From JBBDSJ01 sp040905025 (GTDB taxonomy: Bacteria > Pseudomonadota > Gammaproteobacteria > Methylohalomonadales > Methylohalomonadaceae): a stretch of 31,373 nt of DNA. Location: NCBI GenBank assembly GCA_040905025.1, contig JBBDSJ010000082.1:1-31373 (forward strand). The letters run 5' to 3'. This document shows, piece by piece, positions 1-8,428 of the stretch. Position 1 is the stretch's first letter, and every line of letters starts with the position of its first letter. The notes under the pieces were generated by a model. That model saw only the letters and a program-made list of their open reading frames with translations. It was not told the DNA's origin and ran no database searches. The translations under genes were made by a program, and so were the position numbers.

Positions 1-17
1 GACAGGGAGTGTCTTGA

Positions 18-290
18 ATGAGCGTTGGTAATTACCATAAGTTGAAAATCTGGCAAATTTCCATGCCTTCAAATATTGCTGAGGGTAATGTAAGAGATTC
101 ACGCAAGGAGTACTTGCATTTTTTGTCTGTCGCACTGGGCTCACTTGCTGAAGTTGAAACCCAGTTGCAGTTGTCGAGCAGGCTTGGCTTTGTATCACTT
201 GATGAAATTGAGGAAATGCTGGAACTGATTCAACAACTTGCAAGGATGATACGTGGATTACAAAGAAACATTAAAAGTAAAATTTCATGA
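18..290 (+). CDS. Four-helix-bundle (23S rRNA IVP-type) protein, internally shortened
   Basis: This 90-residue protein carries the family core: LKIWQ at residues 9-13, PSNIAEG at 17-23, then RKEYLHFLSVALGSLAEVET, the usual third-helix signature. Known members are about 115-130 residues and place some 35-40 residues (helix 1 and its loop) between the LKxWQ and PSNIAEG motifs. Here only three residues separate them, which looks like an in-frame internal deletion. Family members are encoded in 23S rRNA intervening sequences and at scattered chromosomal sites; their function is unclear, and the Avd protein of diversity-generating retroelements shares the fold. The ATG directly follows an in-frame TGA, and GGGAG at 5-9 could serve as ribosome binding site. 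It lies upstream of carB, where carA would be expected in many gammaproteobacteria. Family assignment is firm; whether it is functional is doubtful. Confidence 0.75.
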   Translation: MSVGNYHKLKIWQISMPSNIAEGNVRDSRKEYLHFLSVALGSLAEVETQLQLSSRLGFVSLDEIEEMLELIQQLARMIRGLQRNIKSKIS

Positions 291-291
291 C

Positions 292-327
292 CTATTATCC
301 ATAATCTATTAACTATTGACTTATTCA
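292..327 (+). repeat. TAT-rich degenerate repeat abutting the carB start
   Basis: A run of loosely repeated CTATTATC/CTATTAAC/CTATTGAC-like heptamers fills the gap between the four-helix-bundle gene and the carB ATG. The same style of sequence sits directly before rlmE (4086-4119). No Shine-Dalgarno is visible before carB, so this motif occupies the translation initiation region. I infer it is the end of a small repeat element; only two degenerate examples are in the window. Confidence 0.45.
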
Positions 328-3300
328 ATGCCCAAAAGAACAGACATAGAATCCATTCTTATAATAGGTGCCGGACCGATCGTAATCGGCCAGGCGTGCG
401 AGTTTGATTACTCGGGTGCGCAGGCCTGCAAGGCGCTGCGTGAAGAAGGTTTCCGGGTGATACTTATCAACTCGAACCCGGCGACTATCATGACCGATCC
501 GGAGATGGCTGATGCTACCTATATCGAGCCGATTCAATGGCAGACTGTCGAGCGTATCATCGAAAAGGAAAAACCGGATGCGCTGTTGCCGACCATGGGC
601 GGCCAAACGGCACTGAACTGCGCGCTGTCGCTGGACAAGCATGGTGTTCTGGCAAAGCATAACGTGCAACTGATTGGTGCTTCAAAAGAAGCCATTGATA
701 TGGCCGAAGACCGGTTGTTATTTCAGCAGGCAATGACCCGGATTGGCCTGGGCACACCACATTCGGCCATTGCACACAGTATTGAAGAAGCCCGCCAAAT
801 ACAGCCGGATATCGGTTTTCCGATCATTATCCGGCCGTCGTTCACGATGGGCGGTTCCGGCGGCGGCATTGCCTATAACCGGGAAGAGTTTCTCGAAATT
901 GTCGAACGCGGCATCAAGGAATCGCCTACGCACGAAGTCCTGCTGGAGCAATCGGTGCTCGGCTGGAAAGAATATGAAATGGAAGTCGTGCGTGACAGGA
1001 ATGACAACTGCATCATTATCTGTTCGATTGAAAATCTGGATCCTATGGGAGTGCATACTGGCGATTCGATCACGATTGCACCGGCATTGACGCTGACCGA
1101 CAAGGAATACCAGATCATGCGTGACGCCTCGCTGGCCGTGTTGCGCGAAATCGGGGTGGAGACCGGTGGTTCGAATGTGCAGTTTGCTGTGAACCCGGAT
1201 GATGGCTCCATAATTGTCATTGAAATGAATCCGCGGGTATCGCGTTCGTCCGCGCTGGCCTCTAAAGCGACCGGTTTCCCGATTGCCAAGGTCGCGGCCA
1301 AACTTGCCGTCGGTTATACACTGGACGAACTCGCCAATGAAATTACCGGTGGCGCAACGCCGGCATCATTTGAGCCGAGCATTGATTACATTGTCACCAA
1401 GATACCGCGGTTTACCTTTGAAAAATTTCCGCATGCCGACAGCCGCCTGACCACACAAATGAAATCGGTCGGCGAAGTCATGGCGATTGGCCGTACATTC
1501 CAGGAGTCATTGCAAAAGGCCATGCGTGGTCTGGAAACTGATCACGACGGCTTCAATGAAAAGCTGTCTTCAGAAAGTGAAAATGCGCAGGAGAAAATTA
1601 TCCAGCATTTGCGCACACCACGTGAAGACCGGCTCTGGTATATCGGTGATGCATTCCGTTTCGGCATGAGTATTGAAGAGGTGCATGAACATACCGGAGT
1701 CGATCCCTGGTTCCTGGCCCAGATTCATGATCTGATCATTGAAGAAGGTCAGGTTCGTGCTGATGGTCTGGCCGGCATGGATGCCGATCGTTTGTACGCG
1801 CTCAAGCGCAAGGGTTTTTCCGATCGCAGACTGGCACAGTTGCTTGGCAGTGATGAGGTTGATGTTCGCAAATTGCGGCATGAATTCAATGTGCGTCCGG
1901 TTTACAAGCGTGTGGATTCCTGCGCGGCGGAATTTGCCTCGGCAACAGCCTATATGTATTCAACTTATGAAGAAGAGAATGAAGCCGCGCCAACGGATCG
2001 CAAGAAGATCATGGTGCTCGGTGGTGGCCCGAACCGTATCGGTCAGGGTATCGAGTTTGATTACTGCTGTGTGCATGCGGCAATGGCCATGCGTGACATG
2101 GGTTATGAAACCATCATGGTTAACTGTAACCCAGAAACGGTTTCCACGGATTATGACACCTCGGATCGGCTCTACTTCGAACCGTTGACGCTCGAAGACG
2201 TGCTGGAGATTATCGATCTGGAACAACCTGAAGGCATCATCGTGCAGTATGGTGGCCAGACGCCGCTGAAGCTCGCCCGCGATCTGGAAAAGGCCGGTGC
2301 GCCGATTATCGGGACATCGCCTGATTCGATTGATCTCGCGGAAGACCGGGAACGCTTTCAGCAGTTATTAAGCGATCTGCAATTACAGCAGCCGCCCAAC
2401 CGTACGGCGCGCACTGCTGAACAGGCCATTAAACTGGCTGCCGAGATTGGCTATCCGCTGGTCGTGCGGCCATCTTATGTACTCGGTGGCCGGGCCATGG
2501 AAATTGTTTATGGTGAGGAAGATCTGACTGAGTACATGAACAAGGCAGTCAAGGTTTCGCATGATTCACCAGTGTTGCTGGATCGGTTTCTAAATGACGC
2601 CATTGAAGTTGATGTCGATGCGATAGCCGATGGCACGGATGTTGTTATTGGCGGCATAATGGAACATATTGAACAGGCCGGGGTTCATTCCGGTGATTCT
2701 GCCTGTTGTCTGCCGCCGCACAGTCTTTCAGATGAAGTTCAGGAAGAACTTGCCAGTCAGGTCAAGCAAATGGCACAGGGTTTGAATGTGGTCGGTTTAA
2801 TGAACGTGCAGTTTGCGATTCAGAATGGGGCCATCTTCGTACTGGAAGTCAACCCGCGGGCGTCACGAACAGTGCCATTTGTGTCCAAGGCAACCGGCAC
2901 ACCACTGGCAAAAATTGCTGCGCGTTGCATGGTCGGGCAAACACTGGCTGAACAGAATTTTCTGAAACAGATTACCCCGCATTATTTTTCCGTGAAGGAA
3001 GCGGTATTCCCGTTTATCAAATTCCCCGGTGTTGATCCACTGCTGGGACCGGAAATGAAATCTACCGGTGAGGTGATGGGCATAGGGCTCAACTTCGGTG
3101 AGGCCTATGCGAAAGCGCAGCTTGGAGCGAATCAGGCGATTCCCCGCGATGGTGGACTGGCGTTTATCAGCGTTCGGGATGCAGACAAGACCCAGGCACA
3201 AATTGCTGCGGTTGAACTCGACAGGTTGGGATTCAGTCTTTGCGCCACTCATGGCACTGCCCGGGCCTTGCGTGAAGCCGGGCTGGCCTGCCTTGGAGTC

Positions 3301-3549
3301 AACAAGGTGCGGGAAGGGCAGCCGCATATTGTCGACATGTTGAAAAATGATGAAATTATTCTCATCATTAATACAACCGAAGGTAAACAGGCTATCGCCG
3401 ATTCATTCACCATCCGCCGTACCGCCCTGCAGCATCAGGTGTTTTATACCACCACCATGGCTGGTGCGACGGCCACTATTCTTGCACTGAAAGAAAAAGA
3501 CTCATACCGGGTCAATCGGTTGCAGGACCTTCATAAGGAGTTAGCTTGA
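328..3549 (+). CDS. carB: Carbamoyl-phosphate synthase large subunit
   Basis: CarB makes carbamoyl phosphate from bicarbonate, two ATP and glutamine-derived ammonia, feeding pyrimidine and arginine synthesis in complex with CarA. From the ATG at 328 it is 1073 residues, the same as E. coli CarB, and begins MPKRTDI as the family does; a TTG at 316 in the same frame would add four non-conserved residues and is rejected. Two ATP-grasp halves are visible: the first with the glycine loop GGSGGG near residues 175-180, the second with LGGRAME near 719-725. They are separated by the oligomerisation domain (about 400-550). A C-terminal MGS-like allosteric domain runs from about 935. carA is not in the window and would lie upstream of the four-helix-bundle gene if the pair is kept. 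greA follows after one base. Confidence 0.98.
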   Translation: MPKRTDIESILIIGAGPIVIGQACEFDYSGAQACKALREEGFRVILINSNPATIMTDPEMADATYIEPIQWQTVERIIEKEKPDALLPTMGGQTALNCALSLDKHGVLAKHNVQLIGASKEAIDMAEDRLLFQQAMTRIGLGTPHSAIAHSIEEARQIQPDIGFPIIIRPSFTMGGSGGGIAYNREEFLEIVERGIKESPTHEVLLEQSVLGWKEYEMEVVRDRNDNCIIICSIENLDPMGVHTGDSITIAPALTLTDKEYQIMRDASLAVLREIGVETGGSNVQFAVNPDDGSIIVIEMNPRVSRSSALASKATGFPIAKVAAKLAVGYTLDELANEITGGATPASFEPSIDYIVTKIPRFTFEKFPHADSRLTTQMKSVGEVMAIGRTFQESLQKAMRGLETDHDGFNEKLSSESENAQEKIIQHLRTPREDRLWYIGDAFRFGMSIEEVHEHTGVDPWFLAQIHDLIIEEGQVRADGLAGMDADRLYALKRKGFSDRRLAQLLGSDEVDVRKLRHEFNVRPVYKRVDSCAAEFASATAYMYSTYEEENEAAPTDRKKIMVLGGGPNRIGQGIEFDYCCVHAAMAMRDMGYETIMVNCNPETVSTDYDTSDRLYFEPLTLEDVLEIIDLEQPEGIIVQYGGQTPLKLARDLEKAGAPIIGTSPDSIDLAEDRERFQQLLSDLQLQQPPNRTARTAEQAIKLAAEIGYPLVVRPSYVLGGRAMEIVYGEEDLTEYMNKAVKVSHDSPVLLDRFLNDAIEVDVDAIADGTDVVIGGIMEHIEQAGVHSGDSACCLPPHSLSDEVQEELASQVKQMAQGLNVVGLMNVQFAIQNGAIFVLEVNPRASRTVPFVSKATGTPLAKIAARCMVGQTLAEQNFLKQITPHYFSVKEAVFPFIKFPGVDPLLGPEMKSTGEVMGIGLNFGEAYAKAQLGANQAIPRDGGLAFISVRDADKTQAQIAAVELDRLGFSLCATHGTARALREAGLACLGVNKVREGQPHIVDMLKNDEIILIINTTEGKQAIADSFTIRRTALQHQVFYTTTMAGATATILALKEKDSYRVNRLQDLHKELA

Positions 3550-3550
3550 T

Positions 3551-4027
3551 ATGAATAAGCCGCCCGTGACTGCGCGTGGCGCAACCAGGCTGCGTGAACA
3601 ATTACACCAGCTGAAATCAGTTAACAGACCCAAAATCATTGCAGCAATTGCTGAAGCACGCGCACATGGTGATTTGAGTGAGAATGCCGAATACCATGCC
3701 GCCCGTGAACAACAGAGTTTCATTGAAGGCCGTATTTCAGACATCGAAGCGGTATTGTCAAACGCCCAGATCATTGACGTCACTACAATCAATGCCAATG
3801 GCAAGGTTGTGTTTGGTTCGACCGTTGATGTGCTGAATGTCGACAAGGATCAGGAGACCACCTACCAGATAGTTGGGGAAATGGAAGCCGATATCGATCA
3901 GGGACTCATATCAGTTACGTCGCCGATCGCGCGTGCACTGGTAGGCAAGGAAGCCGGTGATGTGGCTGTGGTTAATGCGCCCGGCGGCGATGTGGAATAC
4001 GAGATCCTTGAAGTGCGCTACGAGTAG
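3551..4027 (+). CDS. greA: Transcription elongation factor GreA
   Basis: GreA rescues backtracked RNA polymerase by stimulating cleavage of the transcript 3' end in the secondary channel. The 158-residue protein has the usual length. Its N-terminal coiled coil (about residues 1-75) contains the acidic tip in HGDLSENAEYHAAREQQ, and the C-terminal FKBP-like domain (about 80-158) contains ISVTSPIARALVGKEAGD and ends in PGGDVEYEI. The ATG lies one base after the carB stop, with AAGGAG (3535-3540) inside the carB end as ribosome binding site, so carB and greA are probably co-transcribed. A terminator follows. Confidence 0.97.
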   Translation: MNKPPVTARGATRLREQLHQLKSVNRPKIIAAIAEARAHGDLSENAEYHAAREQQSFIEGRISDIEAVLSNAQIIDVTTINANGKVVFGSTVDVLNVDKDQETTYQIVGEMEADIDQGLISVTSPIARALVGKEAGDVAVVNAPGGDVEYEILEVRYE

Positions 4028-4063
4028 GAGGATGGATAAATAGAAGATAGAGAACAGGGTGTT

Positions 4064-4086
4064 AAGCCGGCAGGTCCGGTTTTTTC
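4064..4086 (+). terminator. Intrinsic terminator after greA
   Basis: A seven-pair stem (AAGCCGG, 4064-4070, with CCGGTTT, 4076-4082, one G-U) and a five-base loop are followed by a T run to 4085. It ends the carB-greA transcript. It lies directly before the TAT-rich repeat upstream of rlmE. Confidence 0.7.
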
Positions 4087-4119
4087 TATCATCTATTCAC
4101 TATCGCCTATCATCTGCCC
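4086..4119 (+). repeat. TAT-rich degenerate repeat abutting the rlmE start
   Basis: CTATCATC, CACTATCGC and CTATCATC units follow one another up to the base before the rlmE ATG. The motif resembles the sequence in the same position before carB (292-327). A looser inverted counterpart (ATAGAAGATAGAGAA, 4040-4054) lies on the other side of the terminator, so the pair may be the ends of a short element. rlmE also lacks a visible Shine-Dalgarno. Confidence 0.4.
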
Positions 4120-4746
4120 ATGACCAAGTCCCGATCGCGCGGCTGGTACAAAAAGCATACCAGTGATACATATGTCCGGCAGGCACAGGCACAGCATTAT
4201 CGTGCCCGCTCGGCGTTCAAGTTGCAGGAAATCGACGAGCGCGAGCAGCTTTTTAAACCGGGGCAAACGGTGCTGGATCTCGGTGCCGCGCCGGGCAGCT
4301 GGTCGCAGTATGCAGTGCGCAGAATTCAGCCGGGTGGCCGCTTGCTCGCAATAGACCGGTTGGTGATGACGCCGGTTGCAGGCGCTGATTCTATTCAGGG
4401 GGATTTGACCGATCCGGCCGTGCGCGAGCAGTGTCTGGGCTGGTTGGGAACTCAACGTGCTGACCTTGTAATATCCGATGTTGCCCCCAATCTTACTGGT
4501 ATAGCGGCAACGGATCAGGCCAATATGCGCGAATTGGCGGATTTACTCGCCGAAATGGCATTTCTGACACTGGTACCGCGTGGACATTTCCTGATCAAGC
4601 TGTTTCAGGGTGAGGAAGTGGCGGGCTATGTGACCGGTTTACGGGAACATTTCGACAAGGTTCTGACTCGAAAACCTGCTGCATCCAAAGACGCATCAAA
4701 AGAGATTTATGTGCTTGGTCGTAGCTATCGCGGCTATAATGTATAG
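4120..4746 (+). CDS. rlmE: 23S rRNA 2'-O-methyltransferase RlmE (FtsJ/RrmJ)
   Basis: RlmE methylates the 2'-O of U2552 (E. coli numbering) in the 23S A-loop during late 50S assembly, using S-adenosylmethionine. The 208-residue protein matches the family length. The catalytic K-D-K-E tetrad is present at K34 (RARSAFKL), D120 (ISDVAPN), K160 (LIKLFQGEE) and E195 (SKEIYV). The SAM-binding loop is DLGAAPGSWSQ (53-63), with Ser where many homologues have a second Gly. It is followed by ftsH, the conserved rlmE-ftsH order, although the gap here is 172 bases. No clear ribosome binding site precedes the ATG. Confidence 0.97.
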   Translation: MTKSRSRGWYKKHTSDTYVRQAQAQHYRARSAFKLQEIDEREQLFKPGQTVLDLGAAPGSWSQYAVRRIQPGGRLLAIDRLVMTPVAGADSIQGDLTDPAVREQCLGWLGTQRADLVISDVAPNLTGIAATDQANMRELADLLAEMAFLTLVPRGHFLIKLFQGEEVAGYVTGLREHFDKVLTRKPAASKDASKEIYVLGRSYRGYNV

Positions 4747-4844
4747 TGAATTCAATGAAATGAGGTGTGTTTGAGTTGATCCTGACAAGATGACTTTAGC
4801 CGCCCGCGGCAATACTGGCAGCCCATTTATTTAATATGTATCTA

Positions 4845-4875
4845 TGCCGGTTCCAGGCAATCCGTTAAACCGGCA
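4845..4875 (+). other. Stem-loop in the rlmE-ftsH gap
   Basis: TGCCGGTT (4845-4852) and AACCGGCA (4868-4875) form a perfect eight-pair stem with a 15-base loop. No T run follows directly, so it is a poor intrinsic terminator. It may be a leader structure of ftsH. The rest of the 172-base gap shows nothing recognisable. Confidence 0.35.
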
Positions 4876-4918
4876 GCCACAATTTTAAGAACTCAATGCT
4901 ACGTCATGAGGTAATACT

Positions 4919-6850
4919 TTGAACGACATGACAAAAAATCTGGTGCTCTGGGTTGTTATTGCCCTCGTACTGATGATGGTCTTTCGTAATTTCGGACCGC
5001 CCGACACCGTCCAGGAAATGAAATATTCGCAGTTCATTTCCGAGGTTAAAAATGGCCGCGTCGATACGGTGTCCATTGAAGGCAAAACAATTAACGGCCA
5101 GCGCCAGGACGGCAGCAGTTTCCGTACCTTCAGTCCGGAAACCAGCAATGATGCCATGATTGGCACACTGCTGGAGCATGACGTCGTCATTGAAGGCCAG
5201 CCGCCAGCTCAACAGGGCTTGTTGACGCAAATCTTTATTTCCTGGTTTCCGATGCTGTTGCTGATCGCAGTATGGATTTTTTTCATGCGCCAGATGCAAG
5301 GCGGTGGCGGTGGCCGCGGCGCGTTGTCGTTTGGCAAGAGCCGCGCACGTTTGCTGGGTGAAGATCAGGTCAAGATCACTTTCAGCGATGTTGCCGGCGT
5401 AGAGGAAGCCAAGGAAGAAGTCGCGGAACTGGTGGACTTTCTGCGCGACCCGGGCAAGTTCCAGAAACTGGGTGGCCGCATTCCGCGTGGCGTGTTGATG
5501 GTGGGTTCGCCGGGTACCGGTAAAACCTTGTTGGCGAAAGCTATTGCGGGTGAAGCCAAGGTGCCGTTTTTTACAATCTCAGGTTCCGATTTTGTCGAGA
5601 TGTTTGTCGGCGTTGGTGCCTCGCGTGTGCGCGATATGTTTGAACAGGCCAAGAAGCATGCACCATGTATTATTTTTATTGATGAAATTGATGCGGTCGG
5701 CCGTCATCGTGGTGCCGGTCTTGGCGGTGGTCATGATGAGCGTGAACAGACCCTGAATCAGTTGCTGGTTGAAATGGACGGCTTTGATGGTAATGAAGGT
5801 GTTATCGTGATTGCTGCGACAAACCGTCCGGACGTTCTCGATCCGGCCCTGTTACGCCCGGGCCGTTTTGATCGCCAGGTAGTGGTGCCGTTGCCGGACA
5901 TTCGTGGTCGTGAACAAATTATCAAGGTGCATATGCGCAAGGTTGCGCTGGGCACTGATGTAAATCCGAATGTGATTGCCCGCGGTACGCCGGGTTTCTC
6001 CGGTGCTGATCTCGCCAATCTTGTGAATGAAGCAGCGTTGTTTGCCGCGCGTGCGAACAAGAGCCTGGTCGAGATGGAAGATTTTGAACGCGCCAAGGAC
6101 AAGATCATGATGGGCGCCGAACGCCGTTCAATGGTAATGGGTGAGAAAGAGAAAAAACTCACTGCTTATCACGAGGCCGGCCATGCGATTGTTGGCCGCT
6201 CGGTGCCATCACATGATCCGGTTTACAAGGTTACCATTATCCCGCGTGGTCGTGCGCTGGGTGTAACGATGTTCCTGCCGGAAGAGGATCGCCTGAGTTA
6301 CAGCAAGGAACGTCTGGATAGCCAGCTATGCAGCTTGTTCGGTGGCCGTATTGCCGAAGAGCTGATCTTCGGCCGCGAACATGTCACCACCGGCGCATCG
6401 AATGATATAAAACGTGCTACCGATATTGCCCGCAGCATGGTTACCAAGTGGGGTTTGTCGGAGAAGCTCGGGCCGCTGAGTTACAGTGATGAAGATGGTG
6501 AAGTGTTTCTTGGCCATTCAGTGACCAAGCACAAGGAAGTTTCCGATGAAACCACGCATCTTATCGATCAGGAAGTGCGCAACATCATCGACCGTAGCTA
6601 TACACGTGCCGAGAAGATATTGACCGAAAATCTCGACAAGCTGCATATGATGGCTGAGGCGCTGGTGAAATATGAAACAATTGATGCCGAGCAGATTAAC
6701 GACATCATGCAGGGACGTACACCACGACCACCAAAAGGCTGGAACGATGGTGATACTCCCGGGAGTCCGCAATCAGCCAGCGGTGATGAAACAGATAGTA
6801 AAGCCGGTCAGGCTGGCACCGCTCCCAGTGGCCCGCCAGAACCGGCATAA
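4919..6850 (+). CDS. ftsH: ATP-dependent zinc metalloprotease FtsH
   Basis: FtsH is the hexameric inner-membrane AAA+ protease that degrades unassembled membrane proteins and regulatory proteins such as LpxC and sigma-32 in E. coli. The 643 residues show TM1 (about 7-23), a small periplasmic domain, TM2 (about 103-123), Walker A GSPGTGKT (196-203), Walker B IIFIDEID, the second region of homology NRPDVLDPALLRPGRFD, and the zinc-site HEAGH (418-422). I use the TTG at 4919, giving MNDMTKNL as in several gammaproteobacterial FtsH proteins. GAGGT at 4908-4912 lies six bases from it but fifteen from the ATG at 4928. The C-terminal tail (about 605-643) is Pro/Gly/Ser-rich and poorly conserved. No folP follows, unlike the usual ftsH-folP-glmM order. 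Confidence 0.98.
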   Translation: MNDMTKNLVLWVVIALVLMMVFRNFGPPDTVQEMKYSQFISEVKNGRVDTVSIEGKTINGQRQDGSSFRTFSPETSNDAMIGTLLEHDVVIEGQPPAQQGLLTQIFISWFPMLLLIAVWIFFMRQMQGGGGGRGALSFGKSRARLLGEDQVKITFSDVAGVEEAKEEVAELVDFLRDPGKFQKLGGRIPRGVLMVGSPGTGKTLLAKAIAGEAKVPFFTISGSDFVEMFVGVGASRVRDMFEQAKKHAPCIIFIDEIDAVGRHRGAGLGGGHDEREQTLNQLLVEMDGFDGNEGVIVIAATNRPDVLDPALLRPGRFDRQVVVPLPDIRGREQIIKVHMRKVALGTDVNPNVIARGTPGFSGADLANLVNEAALFAARANKSLVEMEDFERAKDKIMMGAERRSMVMGEKEKKLTAYHEAGHAIVGRSVPSHDPVYKVTIIPRGRALGVTMFLPEEDRLSYSKERLDSQLCSLFGGRIAEELIFGREHVTTGASNDIKRATDIARSMVTKWGLSEKLGPLSYSDEDGEVFLGHSVTKHKEVSDETTHLIDQEVRNIIDRSYTRAEKILTENLDKLHMMAEALVKYETIDAEQINDIMQGRTPRPPKGWNDGDTPGSPQSASGDETDSKAGQAGTAPSGPPEPA

Positions 6851-6928
6851 ATAAGAGGTCTATAAAAACACACATTGTATTGTGTGCTGGAAATAACTGA
6901 AAAGCATTTTATTTTTACTTAATAACCT

Positions 6929-6964
6929 GTGAACCGTGAATATCTCACGGTTCACTTTTGTTTT
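6929..6964 (+). terminator. Strong intrinsic terminator between ftsH and glmM
   Basis: GTGAACCGTGA (6929-6939) and TCACGGTTCAC (6945-6955) form a perfect eleven-pair stem with a five-base loop, followed by TTTTGTTTT. It should end the ftsH transcript. The T tract stops only eleven bases before the GTG start of glmM, so glmM would need readthrough or a very short leader. A smaller palindrome, CACACA (6869-6874) with TGTGTG (6881-6886), lies closer to ftsH. Confidence 0.8.
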
Positions 6965-6975
6965 CCGGACTTAGT

Positions 6976-8337
6976 GTGCAACGAAAATATTTTGGTACTG
7001 ATGGTATCCGTGGGCAGGTAGGTACAGGGCCTATCAATCCCGAGTTCATCATGAAACTCGGTTGGGCGGCAGGCCGGGTGCTGGGTCGTGGCGGTCCCGG
7101 CAAGGTAATTATTGGAAAAGACACACGCATTTCCGGTTACATGTTTGAGTCTGCGCTGGAATCCGGTCTGTCCGCTGCCGGCATGGATATCAGGTTACTG
7201 GGTCCTTTGCCTACACCCGGTATCGCCTACCTGACGCGCAGTACACGCGCCGTTGCCGGTATCGTTATCAGCGCATCACACAATCCCTTTGAAGATAACG
7301 GTATAAAGTTCTTTTCGTCTGAAGGCTGCAAACTCCCCGATGACGTTGAACTCGCGATTGAAGCCGAATTTGAACAGCCAATGTCTGTTGTAGCATCGGC
7401 AAAACTCGGTAAGGCCAGGCGTATTGAAGACGCACCGCGGCGTTATATGGAATTTTGCAAGAGCAGTATTGCAGTGGATTTTAATCTCGCCGGAGTCAAA
7501 ATCATACTCGATTGTGCAAATGGTGCGACCTATCATATCGCACCGGAATTATTTGAAGAACTTGGTGCAACAGTCATTTCAATTGCCGATGTTCCGGATG
7601 GTCTGAATATCAATGACAACTGCGGTGCCACTTCACCACAGACACTCCAGCAGACAGTCCTGAAGCATCAGGCCGATGTCGGGATTGCTTTTGATGGTGA
7701 TGGTGACCGGGTTTTGATGGTCGATGCTGATGGCGACATACTTGATGGTGATGAACTGCTGTACATCATGGCTGTTGATGATCCGGAGGCATTACGCGGT
7801 GCCGTCGTCGGTACACAAATGAGTAATCTCGGCCTGGAACTGGCAGTGCGTACACTTGGACTTGATTTCCTGCGTACCAATGTTGGTGATCGCTACATTT
7901 ATGAAGCCATGTGCAAGCATGACCTGATACTTGGTGGTGAAACATCAGGACATATACTGCGACTGGATTTAACAACCACCGGTGATGGCATTATCTCGGC
8001 CTTGCAAATTCTCGGTGTAATGCAACGCCAACAGCGCACATTGCATGAACTGAAATCCGGTATGCAGAAATTCCCGCAGGTATTGGTGAATGTGCGCCTG
8101 ACTAATCAGGTCAATGGCCATGCCGGTAGCCAGAATAGTGTGATGGAGTTGCCTGTCGTGCTGGCGGCTGTTAGTGAAGCTGAAAAAACGTTGGGCAAAA
8201 CCGGGCGGGTGCTGTTGCGGCCCTCTGGGACCGAACCGTTATTACGGATCATGGTCGAAGGTGAACAGGCCGCACAGGTGCAATTGTTATCCGAACAACT
8301 GGCTGATGTTGTCCGTCATGAGGTTAATGCGTCCTGA
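6976..8337 (+). CDS. glmM: Phosphoglucosamine mutase
   Basis: GlmM converts glucosamine-6-phosphate to glucosamine-1-phosphate on the way to UDP-GlcNAc for peptidoglycan and lipopolysaccharide. From the GTG at 6976 the protein is 453 residues and starts MQRKYFGTDGIRG, aligning with the family N-terminus; a TTG at 6958 would start inside the terminator T tract. The phosphoserine loop ISASHNP places the active serine at residue 101, and the Mg-binding DGDGDR and the C-terminal phosphate-binding RPSGTEPL are intact. No Shine-Dalgarno is visible before the GTG. folP, tpiA and secG, frequent neighbours in related genomes, are absent. Confidence 0.96.
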   Translation: MQRKYFGTDGIRGQVGTGPINPEFIMKLGWAAGRVLGRGGPGKVIIGKDTRISGYMFESALESGLSAAGMDIRLLGPLPTPGIAYLTRSTRAVAGIVISASHNPFEDNGIKFFSSEGCKLPDDVELAIEAEFEQPMSVVASAKLGKARRIEDAPRRYMEFCKSSIAVDFNLAGVKIILDCANGATYHIAPELFEELGATVISIADVPDGLNINDNCGATSPQTLQQTVLKHQADVGIAFDGDGDRVLMVDADGDILDGDELLYIMAVDDPEALRGAVVGTQMSNLGLELAVRTLGLDFLRTNVGDRYIYEAMCKHDLILGGETSGHILRLDLTTTGDGIISALQILGVMQRQQRTLHELKSGMQKFPQVLVNVRLTNQVNGHAGSQNSVMELPVVLAAVSEAEKTLGKTGRVLLRPSGTEPLLRIMVEGEQAAQVQLLSEQLADVVRHEVNAS

Positions 8338-8428
8338 TCATCATTGTGGTGGTGCAGTGTTTTGCTTGCTGATCCTGTCGAATTTGATTGAGTTAGATTG
8401 ATAAATTTACCCGCCAAGGAAGTTATAT

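Noticed and set aside
18..290. Diversity-generating retroelement (Avd accessory protein)
   Set aside because: The fold family is shared, but no reverse transcriptase, template repeat or variable repeat is present nearby.
4845..4875. Intrinsic terminator between rlmE and ftsH
   Set aside because: The stem is good but the loop is long and there is no T run next to it; listed only as a stem-loop.
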